From Sclerotinia nivalis (taxonomy: Eukaryota > Ascomycota > Leotiomycetes > Helotiales > Sclerotiniaceae): a DNA stretch of 64,000 nucleotides. The notes below the pieces were generated by a model that saw nothing but the letters and a program-made list of their open reading frames with translations, did not search any database and had not been told where the DNA came from. Numbering within the stretch: position 1 is the first letter of the stretch; each line of letters begins with the position of its first letter. The position numbers and the translations under genes are program-made. This document shows positions 10,786-21,155 of the stretch, in pieces. The stretch is taken from NCBI GenBank assembly GCA_029531795.1, contig JAPEIS010000001.1:3224001-3288000 (forward strand). Reading direction: 5' to 3'.

Positions 10786-11931
10786 CTAAAGGCTTTTCTC
10801 CAACGTAACCAACTCTCGAAAGCCTTCCTTCCATTTCGCCATCTCATCACTAGTGGGATGCGGCAATGGTGCACGACCATATCCTCCATAGCCCAACCAA
10901 CTCTGCATACCAGCCTTAGTGCTCACGATACCTCCCTGAATAGCCGCCCAATCACCTTGAGCAACGAGTTCCTGAAGTTTCTGGGCCTCCTCAATTTTTC
11001 CTTCGTGGTATAATCTAATCATCTCGATGCATGCTTTCGGAGCAATATTTGCTAACCCGGCAAGGATTCCATGACCACCGCCAATAAGACTTTGTAGAGT
11101 GAAATCGGCACTGCCTCCTAGAACCAAGAATGGTGGGGATGCGGGGAAGTGTGGCTTGCATGTCTTTGTGGCTACCACAATTCGATTCAATTTGCCAGTG
11201 TTGCCACAGGTCAGCTTCACCCCCACGATGTTGGGATGGGCTGATAATCGTATGATGACGTCTGATGAAAGGTCCATACCGGAGACAGCTCCTGGATAGT
11301 TGTAAATTAATAATGGAATTGGAGATTGATCTGCTACTGCGGTAAAAAATTCGATAACGGAAGCGGAGGAAGGCAAAAATAGAGGCGCATAATACGAAGG
11401 TGGTAGAACAAGTGCATAATCTCCTCCAGCCGCAAATGCCTCTCGGCAATATTGAACCGTTTCTCGGACAGATTGAGCGCCACAGCCGACAATGATAGGA
11501 AGATATGAGAACCCGGCCGAGTTGAGCGCGGCACGAGTTGTTGCCGTAACCGTCTGACGCTCCGAGTGAGTAAGATTAACAGCTTCACCATTAGAACCCT
11601 GAGTGGCTAGACCGGCGACTCCAGTTTCTGCAAGACGAATTGCATGACTGGAGATGGTTTCCGTATCGAGTTCTTCTGTGGTTGGATCAAAGAAGCAAAC
11701 TGTTGGGACGTAAACTCCAGGAACCAAAGGACGGGCCATCTGATCATCAGCTTCTATTGAAACGCTACTGTGCGAAGTACTGTACGGGGATTCGTCCACC
11801 GAATATATACTATTTGCGTTGCTTGAATTCCCCAAGGTAGAGTTTAGTGGGGGGTGAAAAGACATGTTAAAATCTGTTGAGGAACTCGCTGCTGGCAAAA
11901 GTGAATCGTTATGTGGTGCCATGGTGAACAT
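10786..11931 (-). CDS. DapA/NAL-superfamily aldolase (dihydrodipicolinate synthase-like)
   Basis: Class I (Schiff-base) TIM-barrel lyase of the dihydrodipicolinate synthase / N-acetylneuraminate lyase superfamily, acting on a 2-keto acid. Single exon, 381 residues. Visible signatures: GSNGEAVNLTHSER (substrate carboxylate loop) near residue 112, the barrel tyrosine in LLIYNYPG (Y210), and the Schiff-base lysine in NIVGVKLTCGN (K239), then GGSADF and GGGHGILAGLANIAP. Ascomycetes make lysine by the aminoadipate route, so true DHDPS activity is unlikely. A 4-hydroxy-2-oxoglutarate or 2-keto-3-deoxy-sugar-acid aldolase role (as in galacturonate catabolism) is possible but not proven. The first 64 residues are Ser/Asn-rich and outside the barrel; Met65 (MARPLVPGVYVPT) could be the functional start. 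Confidence 0.9.
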   Translation of the reverse strand: MFTMAPHNDSLLPAASSSTDFNMSFHPPLNSTLGNSSNANSIYSVDESPYSTSHSSVSIEADDQMARPLVPGVYVPTVCFFDPTTEELDTETISSHAIRLAETGVAGLATQGSNGEAVNLTHSERQTVTATTRAALNSAGFSYLPIIVGCGAQSVRETVQYCREAFAAGGDYALVLPPSYYAPLFLPSSASVIEFFTAVADQSPIPLLIYNYPGAVSGMDLSSDVIIRLSAHPNIVGVKLTCGNTGKLNRIVVATKTCKPHFPASPPFLVLGGSADFTLQSLIGGGHGILAGLANIAPKACIEMIRLYHEGKIEEAQKLQELVAQGDWAAIQGGIVSTKAGMQSWLGYGGYGRAPLPHPTSDEMAKWKEGFRELVTLEKSL

Positions 11932-14900
11932 GAAGTCGTCAACGTGTTTGAACCAACAAGGTGATGCTAAATGGTATATAAGGAAAGGTTAAGCTGATTC
12001 TATCTTGAACGCCAGCCTAAGACAACATTGACTTGAAAGAAGGTAAAGTTATTGAGATGATGTTATCAAAGGATATCCGTGTGGGTAACAGTTGGACATT
12101 AAATATTGTTCTTTTTGGTATGTTCCTGGTGGCGTATACGGGCTACTTTTTTTGTCGCATAGTGTGGGGGTTGGGAGTTTTCAAGGAGTTGGACCTCGTG
12201 GCATGGCTTGCCAGCCATGGCCATCTTAGTAAACGGTAGAGGAAAGTAAAACCAGATACAAATGCAAGATGAGAGATTTGTGGAGCATTGAGCAGGTACT
12301 AGCCTTGCATATTGCTAAGGGAGGTATCGTGAAGTCCGTATGTTACTTCTCCATGTCGACGACGACAAGGAGTAACAGGTGACGGCAAGTCACGGCAAGT
12401 AACCCTTGATTTCCCGACCAATTACATACGTAGCGGAAGAAAACATGAATTTCTGATATAGCAATTAGTAATTGATTGATTGCGTCCGCATAATCGGTAT
12501 GATGCACTTCTCCGTTTTCGATCAATGATCATCAACGACGTTGTATTTCGAATTCAATAGAGAACGGTAAAGAAGCCTTTCTTGGTTCTGTCTGCTTGCC
12601 AAGAGATGAAATGTAAGGAAAAGAGAAAGTGCAATCCCTTGACCCCGTATTCCATTACATGTCGGGCGCTGTTTGCTCCCTCCCAGACAACCTCACCTCA
12701 CTGCATACATGATACCTCAACAAATATAGGTGTTCATCCAATAATTTGTTGCTAATCACAATTGCTTATTTGCATCATGACCTGGAGAGGCTTTCCACCT
12801 CCCCGAGTACGATAATGTAATAGACTGCAACGGATTTGGCCGTTAGTAATTTCTGGATCTTGATTGATGGCAAAATCCAAGCCAACAGGAGATGGAAGAT
12901 CAGAACAGTCTCAGTCAGCACCCAATCACACCACAATAATCAGAGCTGAGTTCTTAGCTTTTGGCAAAAGCTCATATTGGGCTGAAGAAATCACACCTAT
13001 AGATAGGTTTGCCTTTCTTTCCTTTCAGGTGTATGAATGAATGTACGTATATTGGCCTCTCAATGATTTGTACTTGTCGCTGCAGAGTAAAATGTCTGCT
13101 GATACGGTATAATGACCTCGAACCTAGAAAATTGCGGGGTTGATGGACCCTGGCAATGTAAGATCAGTCCCCAGATGGCTTAGCTGATACAAAGAATCCA
13201 AGATCATGGTGTTGGTAACATGTTTGGATAGCCGTTTCTTGTTGAGATTCAGTAAATGGGCGTGGGGGTGAAAGGAATGAATCAACCGTAATAAACGTAC
13301 TTGGGCCAACGAGAATCTAAGTTTTTCCATGATATCTTGGCGCACATGACATTGACTTCCAATTTCCGTCTGCCGAACCATCTTTTCTCTATGATCATGA
13401 AGTGTCAAACTATGAAGAGATGTATCATATTCTCGAGAGGCCATATTACATAATAGTTCTACGAGAATCGGCAACTAGGAATCCAGAGACGACATCGTCA
13501 ACGTACAATCAGACCACGTTGTCGCCTCCAGACTCCTTTAGTATCTGCTGTGATACCTGATATATAATGCATACCAATGATTGAATGGCACCACGATGCA
13601 AGATCTTACCTTCGCTTGATCATTCAGCGCGTAAGGCTTTTTTGAGGCCTGCACAGCTGCGCAGCCATAGAAACCTCGGCATTTGAAACGGCATTGCCTA
13701 CAAAATGATGTCGAATCGGACCATTATTTCAAGAAGAGGCACTTCAAACAGGCAAATCCCATGGGATTATTCTAATTCGTTTCTCACAGATTGCCCCTAC
13801 CTGCCGAATTGATCCGCAAAGCAACCGGTATGATAAACAGGCTCTTATTATCCTTTTATTATCAATAATGATATTTTACGCAGCGCGGATTCAGAATTTT
13901 CAAGGCCGGTAATGCAAATGTGATAATCCTCACAGATTGTTTGAGTCTAGAAGCTCAAAACTGTCGTCTGTCATGATAATAGTCGTAGATGCATAAGGTT
14001 ACTGTTCGTCTACCAGAACAGGACTGAGTATATGTCCAGCAACCCTTGGCACCCGTTTTCAGATACGTCCAAACACAAGAAAGGTACCATGGCACGTGGA
14101 CATTAACCCTTAAGTTAGTGATAAGGGCACAGCTTTTCATCCAGAAGCCGACACCGCGAAGCGATATATATACGCAGTGTTCACAGGTGCATTTGAAAAG
14201 CCGTCCTACTATCGCGTCTTCTTCATCACACCAAGAAGCGGGGTCTAGCGTCCCCCATACTCGAAAATAGCTTTGTCGTACTGACGACTCCCAAATCCAT
14301 AACTTTTCATCAGCTCCAAAGTCTGGGCCTTTAATAACAAGGAAGACTTTACTTCATGCCGGTTCAATTAGTTGCCTTCTATCCCATGTCACACTAAGTA
14401 TCGGTACGGGCCTTCCCCGAGTTTGCCAACAGGTCATCTTACGGACACGGGAAGTCACCAAGTGCCTACTGGACCGCATAGAACGAGGATGTACTCCGTA
14501 TATATCCTGGTAGCAACAAGCATCTACAACTAGATTCGTGGTTCATTACCGGGAAATTTATCCGGTGTGACACGCACTGGTCGTACCCCTCGGGCTAGAT
14601 TCTTCGACCATCTGCATCTCATTCCGTTGGGATTCGCGTGGGGAATCGCTTCACATACACTTTTGGTGCATTTACTCCTTGTGGGGGTCATGCGGCAGTG
14701 GAAGAAATGTCTTTTTGTTGAGTTGCGAAAACAATTTCTGGCCAACATGAGTATCTCAAACCTCATATACTGCCCATCTCATACACACGCTACCTTGTCC
14801 CATTTTGCTTCACGTTTGCAGCCTAATAACATCTGTCCCAACATCTGTCCCTTTGAGCTACCAGCGTCTCGGATCGTTTAGCAGTTGCTACGATTGTTGA

Positions 14901-15083
14901 ATATATGGATAGTTTTGTGAATCGAGAGTCCGATACCATTTATTCACCACCGCGCTTTGAGTATTATCTCCCTACCTACATACCATCTCGCAAGCACTAT
15001 CTCTACTATGCAAGGGGTATTAATTAGATCTTCCCGTCGAGAGCGCAGGGGCGGCAAATATGGTTATTTGGTCAGGTCATATG

Positions 15084-15122
15084 CGTCGAGTGGTAGAGTG
15101 GTAAAACGCCTGGTTCGAATCG
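15084..15122 (+). other. tRNA-like relic with A-box and B-box
   Basis: TGGTAGAGTGG at 15091-15101 resembles a Pol III A box, and GGTTCGAATCG at 15112-15122 matches the tRNA B box except the last base. Only 10 nt separate the boxes, too few for an anticodon arm, so this cannot fold as a tRNA. It is followed by a run of nine A and a GC hairpin (CCCCCACCGGGGG). It may be the remains of a tRNA or a tRNA-derived SINE, or chance. Confidence 0.3.
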
Positions 15123-15478
15123 AAAAAAAAACCCCCACCGGGGGCTTTCTCCTCCCGCCCCTCCCTTGAGGCGGCAGGGGTTTGTCAGTCTGAAGGTGTT
15201 TATTTATTTGTTGAGTTTATTGCAGAGGGGGAGAAATGGGAGAGTCAGTTATTGGAAGCGGAGTTTTTTAAGTATTGGTTTGATGATGCCGACAATGAGG
15301 CAAGGCGAAAAGAAAATATATCGTGGGGCAGCAGAGCGATGAATGGGATAGGAGGTGGTCCTTTTGTTTACGCGGAGTTGGGATGAGAATACTCGTCTGG
15401 TTGAGTGAATGCGGAGATGATATCAAAGATGCAATACTGCGTTCGTAAAGTATGGATAACCTATGATCATGGATAGTC

Positions 15479-15718
15479 TTACTTGCCTTTCGATGATCCC
15501 ATAAACAGAGCTAGAATGGTAACTTGAAGCCAATATCCCTCCAAAGCAAAAGCCACATTTTCCATCCCAAAGAGCATTCCTCCAGTGGGTGCAGAGACTG
15601 AATGTCCAATGCGAAATTCGTATCTGCCAAAACTTCTTAAATTCTTATTTACATACTTTACAATTCCGTAAATGAAAGAATGTAAATCAAAAAATAAGAA
15701 TATGAGTTTCAAAATCAA
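15479..15718 (-). pseudogene. Possible RTA1-like membrane protein fragment (weak)
   Basis: An isolated 79-codon frame with a hydrophobic, protein-like stretch (GGMLFGMENVAFALEGYW followed by a membrane-like segment). The spacing of the Arg/Glu/Gly positions faintly recalls the late transmembrane helices of RTA1 family lipid-translocating proteins, and a GTAAGA donor-like site follows the last codons. No flanking exons could be found on either side. Either a relic or a chance frame; I cannot decide. Confidence 0.18.
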
Positions 15719-16059
15719 TCAATTGAAGATTGGATTAACCATGGATTTTGGAAGTTAGGAAGCGGATCGCACCCACTGCTGTTCGCTCATCCCCCTTTCC
15801 TGTCCTTCCCATCCATCATCTCTGGCAAACTGATTCTTCCTACTACAAATTCCATAATATCCATAAGCCAATAAACCCTAAAATCATCAAAAAGATATAT
15901 ATAGTATCTATCAAAACTTTATCAAAACCTGAAATACCCCAAGTATATATTTCCACCCCGCCAAAAATGTAAATGTATTCGCAAAAATTCACAAGAAAAT
16001 CAAGAAAGAATCTCTTTTATTCCAATCTATAAATCATATATTAGCTTTTACGAAATATA

Positions 16060-16360
16060 CAATACAATTGAACATAATATAATGCGATTGAATATAACGC
16101 AATTGAATATAATACAACGCGACTGAATATAGTATAACGCGACTGAATATAATACGACGCGACTGAACATAACGCGACGCGATTAAATATAACGCGACTA
16201 GATACAACGCGACTGAATATAACGCGATTGAATACAACGCGACGCGACTGAGTATAACGCGACGCGATTGAATATGACGCGACGCGACTAAATATGACGC
16301 GACTGGATATAACGCGACTGAATATAACGCGATTGAATATAATACGATTGAATATCTTTG
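16060..16360. repeat. CpG-dense 15/20-nt minisatellite
   Basis: About 18 tandem units built from a 15-mer such as AATATAACGCGACTG, many with an extra 5-nt ACGCG module (20-mer). Units differ mainly by C/T and G/A transitions (GACTG versus GATTG). The array is rich in CGCG inside strongly AT-rich flanks. On the minus strand two frames stay open through it only because the unit lacks stops there; they are not genes. Confidence 0.9.
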
Positions 16361-16743
16361 TATTTCGGATTATAAATAGAATATATAATACCTCAAATTG
16401 TATTTGATAATTCAAATAAATAGAATGAATAATTATTAGAAAAGAATATAGAGTTGAGAACGATTCGATAGTAGGTTATTCATTATGTATAGGAATGTGT
16501 TTAGGAACTTTATGAAATGAAATATAGAGACTTTTGAGAGGCAGCTTAGAAATATGATGCATATCAGGGGGAACGATGTAGTCATGGCATTATACAATGC
16601 GATTAGATTCAAGTCAATTTGACGGTAAAAAAGATATGATATGTGGATTGAATTATCAGCAGATTTATCATGGAAAATCCATTGCATCATTATATCATTA
16701 ATGTTCACACTGGCCAAATGTTCATGGGCCTCGTTAATCAACC

Positions 16744-19700
16744 TCAAGCATCCCAAGCTTCCACTTCTTTTTCCCAGTCATCTACTGCATCCTGTTCTGC
16801 TCTCTTCTTTTTCGCTGCCATCCTGTTGCCCAAAACTGTGAAGCTGCTTTTAACACCTATGTCGGGCCTCACCGGAGCTTTGCTGCCACTGCCTCCTTTG
16901 GCCACTTGACTCCATCCTCCACCTAAATGATCATCTTCCCTCCTCATTACATTTAAACTCGGATCTACACTACAGAGAACAACTATAGATGCTAATTCAA
17001 GGGCTTTAACTTTTTTGCGAAGGCCGTGCTGCATGGCATTTAATGCCGATTCGACTTTGGTATGCCAAGTCTCGGAGGGTTTTCCACGAAGGACAACCTC
17101 ACTGGAAGGTAGGAAAGATACGTCAAAGTCGAGACCCGCGTTGGCAAATTCAGATGAAAGGTCGGCGTGGATCTCATCAATAGTTAGACCAAACCTGGGG
17201 TTCAACAGTAAGAACGCATTGAACGGCTCAGCTGTAGCAACCAATCCTTTCGAGGAAGGTGTAGCTTCTGCAACTGATACTGGCTTTACTTTGACACATT
17301 GCGCCAAAGTCTTTAATGGTGCTGAGACAAAGCGTGGTGTCTTGAATATTGAAACGTGGCGATGTGGCTCTGGATCTTGACTTTCACTATCAAGACCATA
17401 GTCTTCCGCCAATGAGTGTATAAAAGCTCTTTGATGAGGTTGCATCGGCTTGAACCTCAATCTTTTCTCCGACGGATCCGCCGCGAAAACACGGAACTCG
17501 CGTTCGTAGGTTTGACAAAATTTGAGCATGTCCTTGATCATATCTAAGGTCTGTTGTGAGTATGGAATGTGATCGTCCATGTGTGTACTTGGGTCAATGT
17601 TCAAAGCTGCGGCGAGTTTTGCATTGCGTTGAAGCTTGAGACACTCGTCATTACAATCCAGTGTCTTCTTCGAATTACCCTCACTGGTTTTTGAGGCAAG
17701 GCACTTGACCGCTTGCTTCTGATGCTGACATTCGCATGTGATAAACGTCTTGCCTTGGCAAGGTAAAGTTTCCTTACAAGGGTAAGGTGCATGACAAGCG
17801 TCAGTACAAGAGTGATCGCAAACGGTTTTCTGCCTTCCACATGCTTGACGGCATGGCGAAGTTGCATCTTCACATTGTCCAGGACGATGACAGAGACTTT
17901 GACAAGAATGTATTCCACATTTTAACTTTTTCCCGCACGGCAAGCCGCACCGGACTTCGGTAAACCAACAAGGAATGTTCTTTAAAGTCCGTTTGCCACA
18001 GATGCAGGGCTTCTCTACAAGGAACGGACATTTCGGACATGATTCATCATGGAGGTGGCATTGGTGCTTAGTTTGTGGATGGCCACATGTCCTTTCTCTT
18101 GTACAATCAAAACGGCACTCAGGCGGCTTCGTCCCGCAAGGCATTGGAGGCTGCAAAACGGTACGGCCACAAGCGCAGCTGATTTCTTCAAAGATAGCTT
18201 CACGGCATGATCGGCAAGGGCCTTTGTGGCAAAGTTCTGCGCAAGCATGGTTGCCACATTTGAGCGGGCGTCCGCAGACTTTGAGACAGATGTGCTCGGC
18301 CTCAATGTTCTCTTCGACTGGCGGAGCATTCAGGGCACGATGCTTGCGTTTCGAAGCTTGTCGTTCACTTGCTTTCTTTTCGCCAGAACAACATCTTTCA
18401 CCACATTCATGTCTCCCGCAGTTGAGTGTTGCTCGACATACTCTGGGACACTGAGGCTTTTCATCCGTTCCTTGATGGCACATAGTGTTTGATGTTGTCC
18501 TGCCGCAGCGACATGCGATTGTTACTGACTGAAAGCATGGTCGGCACTCGCCTTCATGACAAATGCCTTGGCAGGTGTGTCCGCACTTCAATGGCAATTC
18601 GCATTTCTCTTGACAATGAGGAATCTGCTGTGTACAATCGGTTCGTGGTGTTTCGAGAAGTGTAGAAATGGGTGTTTTGCCGCAAGGACAAGTCGTGACA
18701 ACATCGGGCGAAAATGGACAATGTGCAGGTAAAATATCTTGAGGATGGCATCTGCTCTCACAATAATGATCTGGTTTACCACAATCATAAGGTCTGTGAC
18801 ATTCAGAGCCACAATCGAAAGATCCAATCCAGGTCCTCGTGGTCGAGCTTTCACTATCAAGCAGGCTGGCTGGTGCTTGACTTTCACGCTCTTCATCGCG
18901 TTCCCAGCAAGGTAACGTTTTTTCGACTTTACCACAATAGCATGTAGATTCAATAGGAACTTCGCAGCTGCCACAGAGGCCCTCATGACAGCTTCTCTGA
19001 CAATTGTGCTCTCCGCATGGAAGTATGTCATCGCAGATTTGCCCACAACTCCAACCACTCTCATACTTCGTGTCTAAACATCTCCTTGAGACAGTCTCCT
19101 TGCCACAAAAGCAAGGAAGGGAAGGTCCCATATGAGCGCAAGGTAGACAAGGTCCAGCATGGCAGATAAGGTCGCATGGATGAGGACAATGTCCGCTCCG
19201 TTTCTTCGAACAAGTCTGGCCACAAGAATGTGGTGGTAATCCAGCTTCCGAACGTGGTTCAACCTCCTTCTCACACCAACAAGTGTACGATATTGGGATG
19301 TCTTCTTTCGGCAAATTACAACCAGGACATCTCCATTGTCTCGGTGGAGGCAATTCTCCATTCTCAACCGCTCGCTGTTGATGCGTAGATACCTCGTTCT
19401 TCGACCACCGTTTAACGCACGATAAATGTAGAACCGACCAACAAGTCTTACATGTCCATATCTTGGAATTTGGTAAAACTTCGTTGGTGCAAATCACGCA
19501 CTCGTATTGACCATTTGTAATATCTTCATGTGTTCGAGTACCAAGATCTGGAGCTTGCGATTTCGACATTCGACGTGCGCGCCGAGCTCGGGATGGTCCA
19601 GGTCGGCCGGCAACAGGTTGTCCAGGCACAAGCAATGGAGCATCTCCAGCCAGAGAACCAGCGTCGGACGTAGGTTGAGTATGAGAGTTTGAAGTCAGTT

Positions 19701-20046
19701 GACCCCCAAACACTCTTCCATTAGCCATAGGTTGTGCACGAGGACCCCCTCTTCGACCACCTCGTCCAAACCCACCTCTTCTACCATGGCCTCCTCGATT
19801 GTTTCCATTCGGATTTCGTGGATTCGATGGGGTCAAAGAATCTGAGCGGGGTAGCGGTGCCACAGAAGCCGGTCTGAGAGCTAAAGGGCCATTCGGTACT
19901 TGTGCCGCTGTGTTTGGAGTACCGTTTGCGTTTGGATCTGCTGGTGCAGGTCCAGCATTCCGATGGCCACCTCTTCTTGGGCGACGAGGCCGTGACCGAG
20001 GAGGACGATTGGAATTAGGAACTGGAGGCGTTTCTGCAGTAGCCAT
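16744..20046 (-). CDS. FAP1: NF-X1-type zinc finger / R3H protein (FAP1-like)
   Basis: Homologue of yeast Fap1 and human NFX1: a putative RING-type ubiquitin ligase and nucleic-acid-binding protein; yeast Fap1 binds FKBP12 (family knowledge). Uninterrupted 1100-residue frame. I start at MATAETPPVP (20046), since the 68 codons further upstream look like leader sequence. Order: basic Arg/Gly/Pro-rich N-terminus (1-170, RGGHGRRGGFGRGGRRGG); RING-like Cys/His domain beginning CVICTNEVLPNSKIWTC with LHLSCVKRW; then about nine NF-X1 repeats of the form CG-H-C-x-x-x-CH-x-G-x-C-x-x-C (for example CGEHNCQRSCHEGLCGSC); an R3H domain near the C-terminus (EKRLRFKPMQPHQRAFIH, GLDSES); and an acidic tail. 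Short charged inserts between repeats (REERESQAP region) are unusual but common in fungi. Confidence 0.93.
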   Translation of the reverse strand: MATAETPPVPNSNRPPRSRPRRPRRGGHRNAGPAPADPNANGTPNTAAQVPNGPLALRPASVAPLPRSDSLTPSNPRNPNGNNRGGHGRRGGFGRGGRRGGPRAQPMANGRVFGGQLTSNSHTQPTSDAGSLAGDAPLLVPGQPVAGRPGPSRARRARRMSKSQAPDLGTRTHEDITNGQYECVICTNEVLPNSKIWTCKTCWSVLHLSCVKRWSKNEVSTHQQRAVENGELPPPRQWRCPGCNLPKEDIPISYTCWCEKEVEPRSEAGLPPHSCGQTCSKKRSGHCPHPCDLICHAGPCLPCAHMGPSLPCFCGKETVSRRCLDTKYESGWSCGQICDDILPCGEHNCQRSCHEGLCGSCEVPIESTCYCGKVEKTLPCWERDEERESQAPASLLDSESSTTRTWIGSFDCGSECHRPYDCGKPDHYCESRCHPQDILPAHCPFSPDVVTTCPCGKTPISTLLETPRTDCTQQIPHCQEKCELPLKCGHTCQGICHEGECRPCFQSVTIACRCGRTTSNTMCHQGTDEKPQCPRVCRATLNCGRHECGERCCSGEKKASERQASKRKHRALNAPPVEENIEAEHICLKVCGRPLKCGNHACAELCHKGPCRSCREAIFEEISCACGRTVLQPPMPCGTKPPECRFDCTRERTCGHPQTKHQCHLHDESCPKCPFLVEKPCICGKRTLKNIPCWFTEVRCGLPCGKKLKCGIHSCQSLCHRPGQCEDATSPCRQACGRQKTVCDHSCTDACHAPYPCKETLPCQGKTFITCECQHQKQAVKCLASKTSEGNSKKTLDCNDECLKLQRNAKLAAALNIDPSTHMDDHIPYSQQTLDMIKDMLKFCQTYEREFRVFAADPSEKRLRFKPMQPHQRAFIHSLAEDYGLDSESQDPEPHRHVSIFKTPRFVSAPLKTLAQCVKVKPVSVAEATPSSKGLVATAEPFNAFLLLNPRFGLTIDEIHADLSSEFANAGLDFDVSFLPSSEVVLRGKPSETWHTKVESALNAMQHGLRKKVKALELASIVVLCSVDPSLNVMRREDDHLGGGWSQVAKGGSGSKAPVRPDIGVKSSFTVLGNRMAAKKKRAEQDAVDDWEKEVEAWDA

Positions 20047-21155
20047 GATATGAGAATATGCGAAGCTGGAGATATTTTCTGAAATCTTTGATGTATGGTG
20101 TGGTAAAACCGTTTGTTGATCAGTGGCGGGGTCGTTATCTTTTTGTTTACTGCAATCCAATGCAAACAGATTTGCGGAAACTTGCAGAATGCGGATTTGT
20201 TCGTGAAATAGCAAGTAACTGCGCCTTAAGAATACGGCGACTTCAAACAAGAAAGGAATGTGAAAGAAAAAAACTCAAATGATATAAAATTTGGTAGAGA
20301 TTACTTTCTGTTTGAGAGAAGCAGAAGGAGCGCTCCCAGAGCGAACAAGGCTGACTTTATGTGGCAATCCATGAAGTCCTCAATTGATACTAAACTTATC
20401 AACTAGCGTCTTTCTGGCCCGTGCAGATAAATTTGTCAGCTCTAAGACTCACTCACACTTTGTTGACTCATACTCCCTCATCATCTCGAACATAGCAATA
20501 TGTGTATTGCATGAGATGACTCCAAAACATCAAATGTGGAATCAAATTGAGATATGAACAGAGCAAGGGTATCACTGGCTCACCGTCGCAATCTCCAATA
20601 CGAGTAAGGTTATATCAAATCTTAAATTGAAGTTTTTAGACTTTAGTAGCCTTATGGTACGAGGCTGGGTGAAATCTTATACCAACCTACCTACCTTTTG
20701 TTTTCGGTCATGATACTCATTCGTATTTTAGTACTTCATTTCCTTGAGCTATAGTAGGAGATCGCGGTACGGGTATCTTTGTCTTTTCAGAAACAACTTA
20801 CTGAGCATATATTTCTTCTTCGGCAACACTCGAAGGAGGAAGTTCTCCACAAAGGGCAGTGTATAGGTACAAATATAGACGCCTAAACTCCAGTATGGCT
20901 TCGTTGCGTAAAGGAATAGTAACCAGCGGTTATTCAATATGTACACAACTATCATATTCCCTTTTTTTGGTATTCATATCTTAATGATTCTGTGTCATCT
21001 GGTGTGATGATAAATGAATAATAAGTCTAATTCACTTTGTCTGTAATACTCACCCCTTTGTATTTCCCACTGAGCTTTTCTCCTACTTCTTCTTTGCCAA
21101 CTCAATCAAATATCTTTCACATCCAAGATACAAATCTTCTATACACTTCCAAAAA
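20047..21155. promoter_or_regulatory. Divergent intergenic region upstream of FAP1-like gene
   Basis: 1.1 kb between the FAP1-like start and the 2EXR relic. It should contain the FAP1-like promoter and leader. No other gene or notable repeat was seen. Confidence 0.4.

Larger units (their letters stand above)
11932..16743. other. Gene-poor intergenic region, 4.8 kb
   Basis: No convincing protein gene. It contains a tRNA-like relic next to a GC-rich block (15084-15175), a possible degenerate RTA1-like coding fragment on the minus strand (15479-15718, weak), and a CpG-dense minisatellite (about 16060-16360). Open frames such as 13124-13474 minus and 14567-14881 plus have no recognisable motifs. 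The mixture suggests an area that accumulates decayed sequence. Confidence 0.5.

Noticed and set aside
13124..13474. 116-codon minus-strand frame in the gene-poor region
   Set aside because: No family resemblance and no conserved-looking blocks.
16041..16415. 124-codon minus-strand frame rich in SRVIFNRV repeats
   Set aside because: It is a translation of the minisatellite; two frames are open because the repeat lacks stops.
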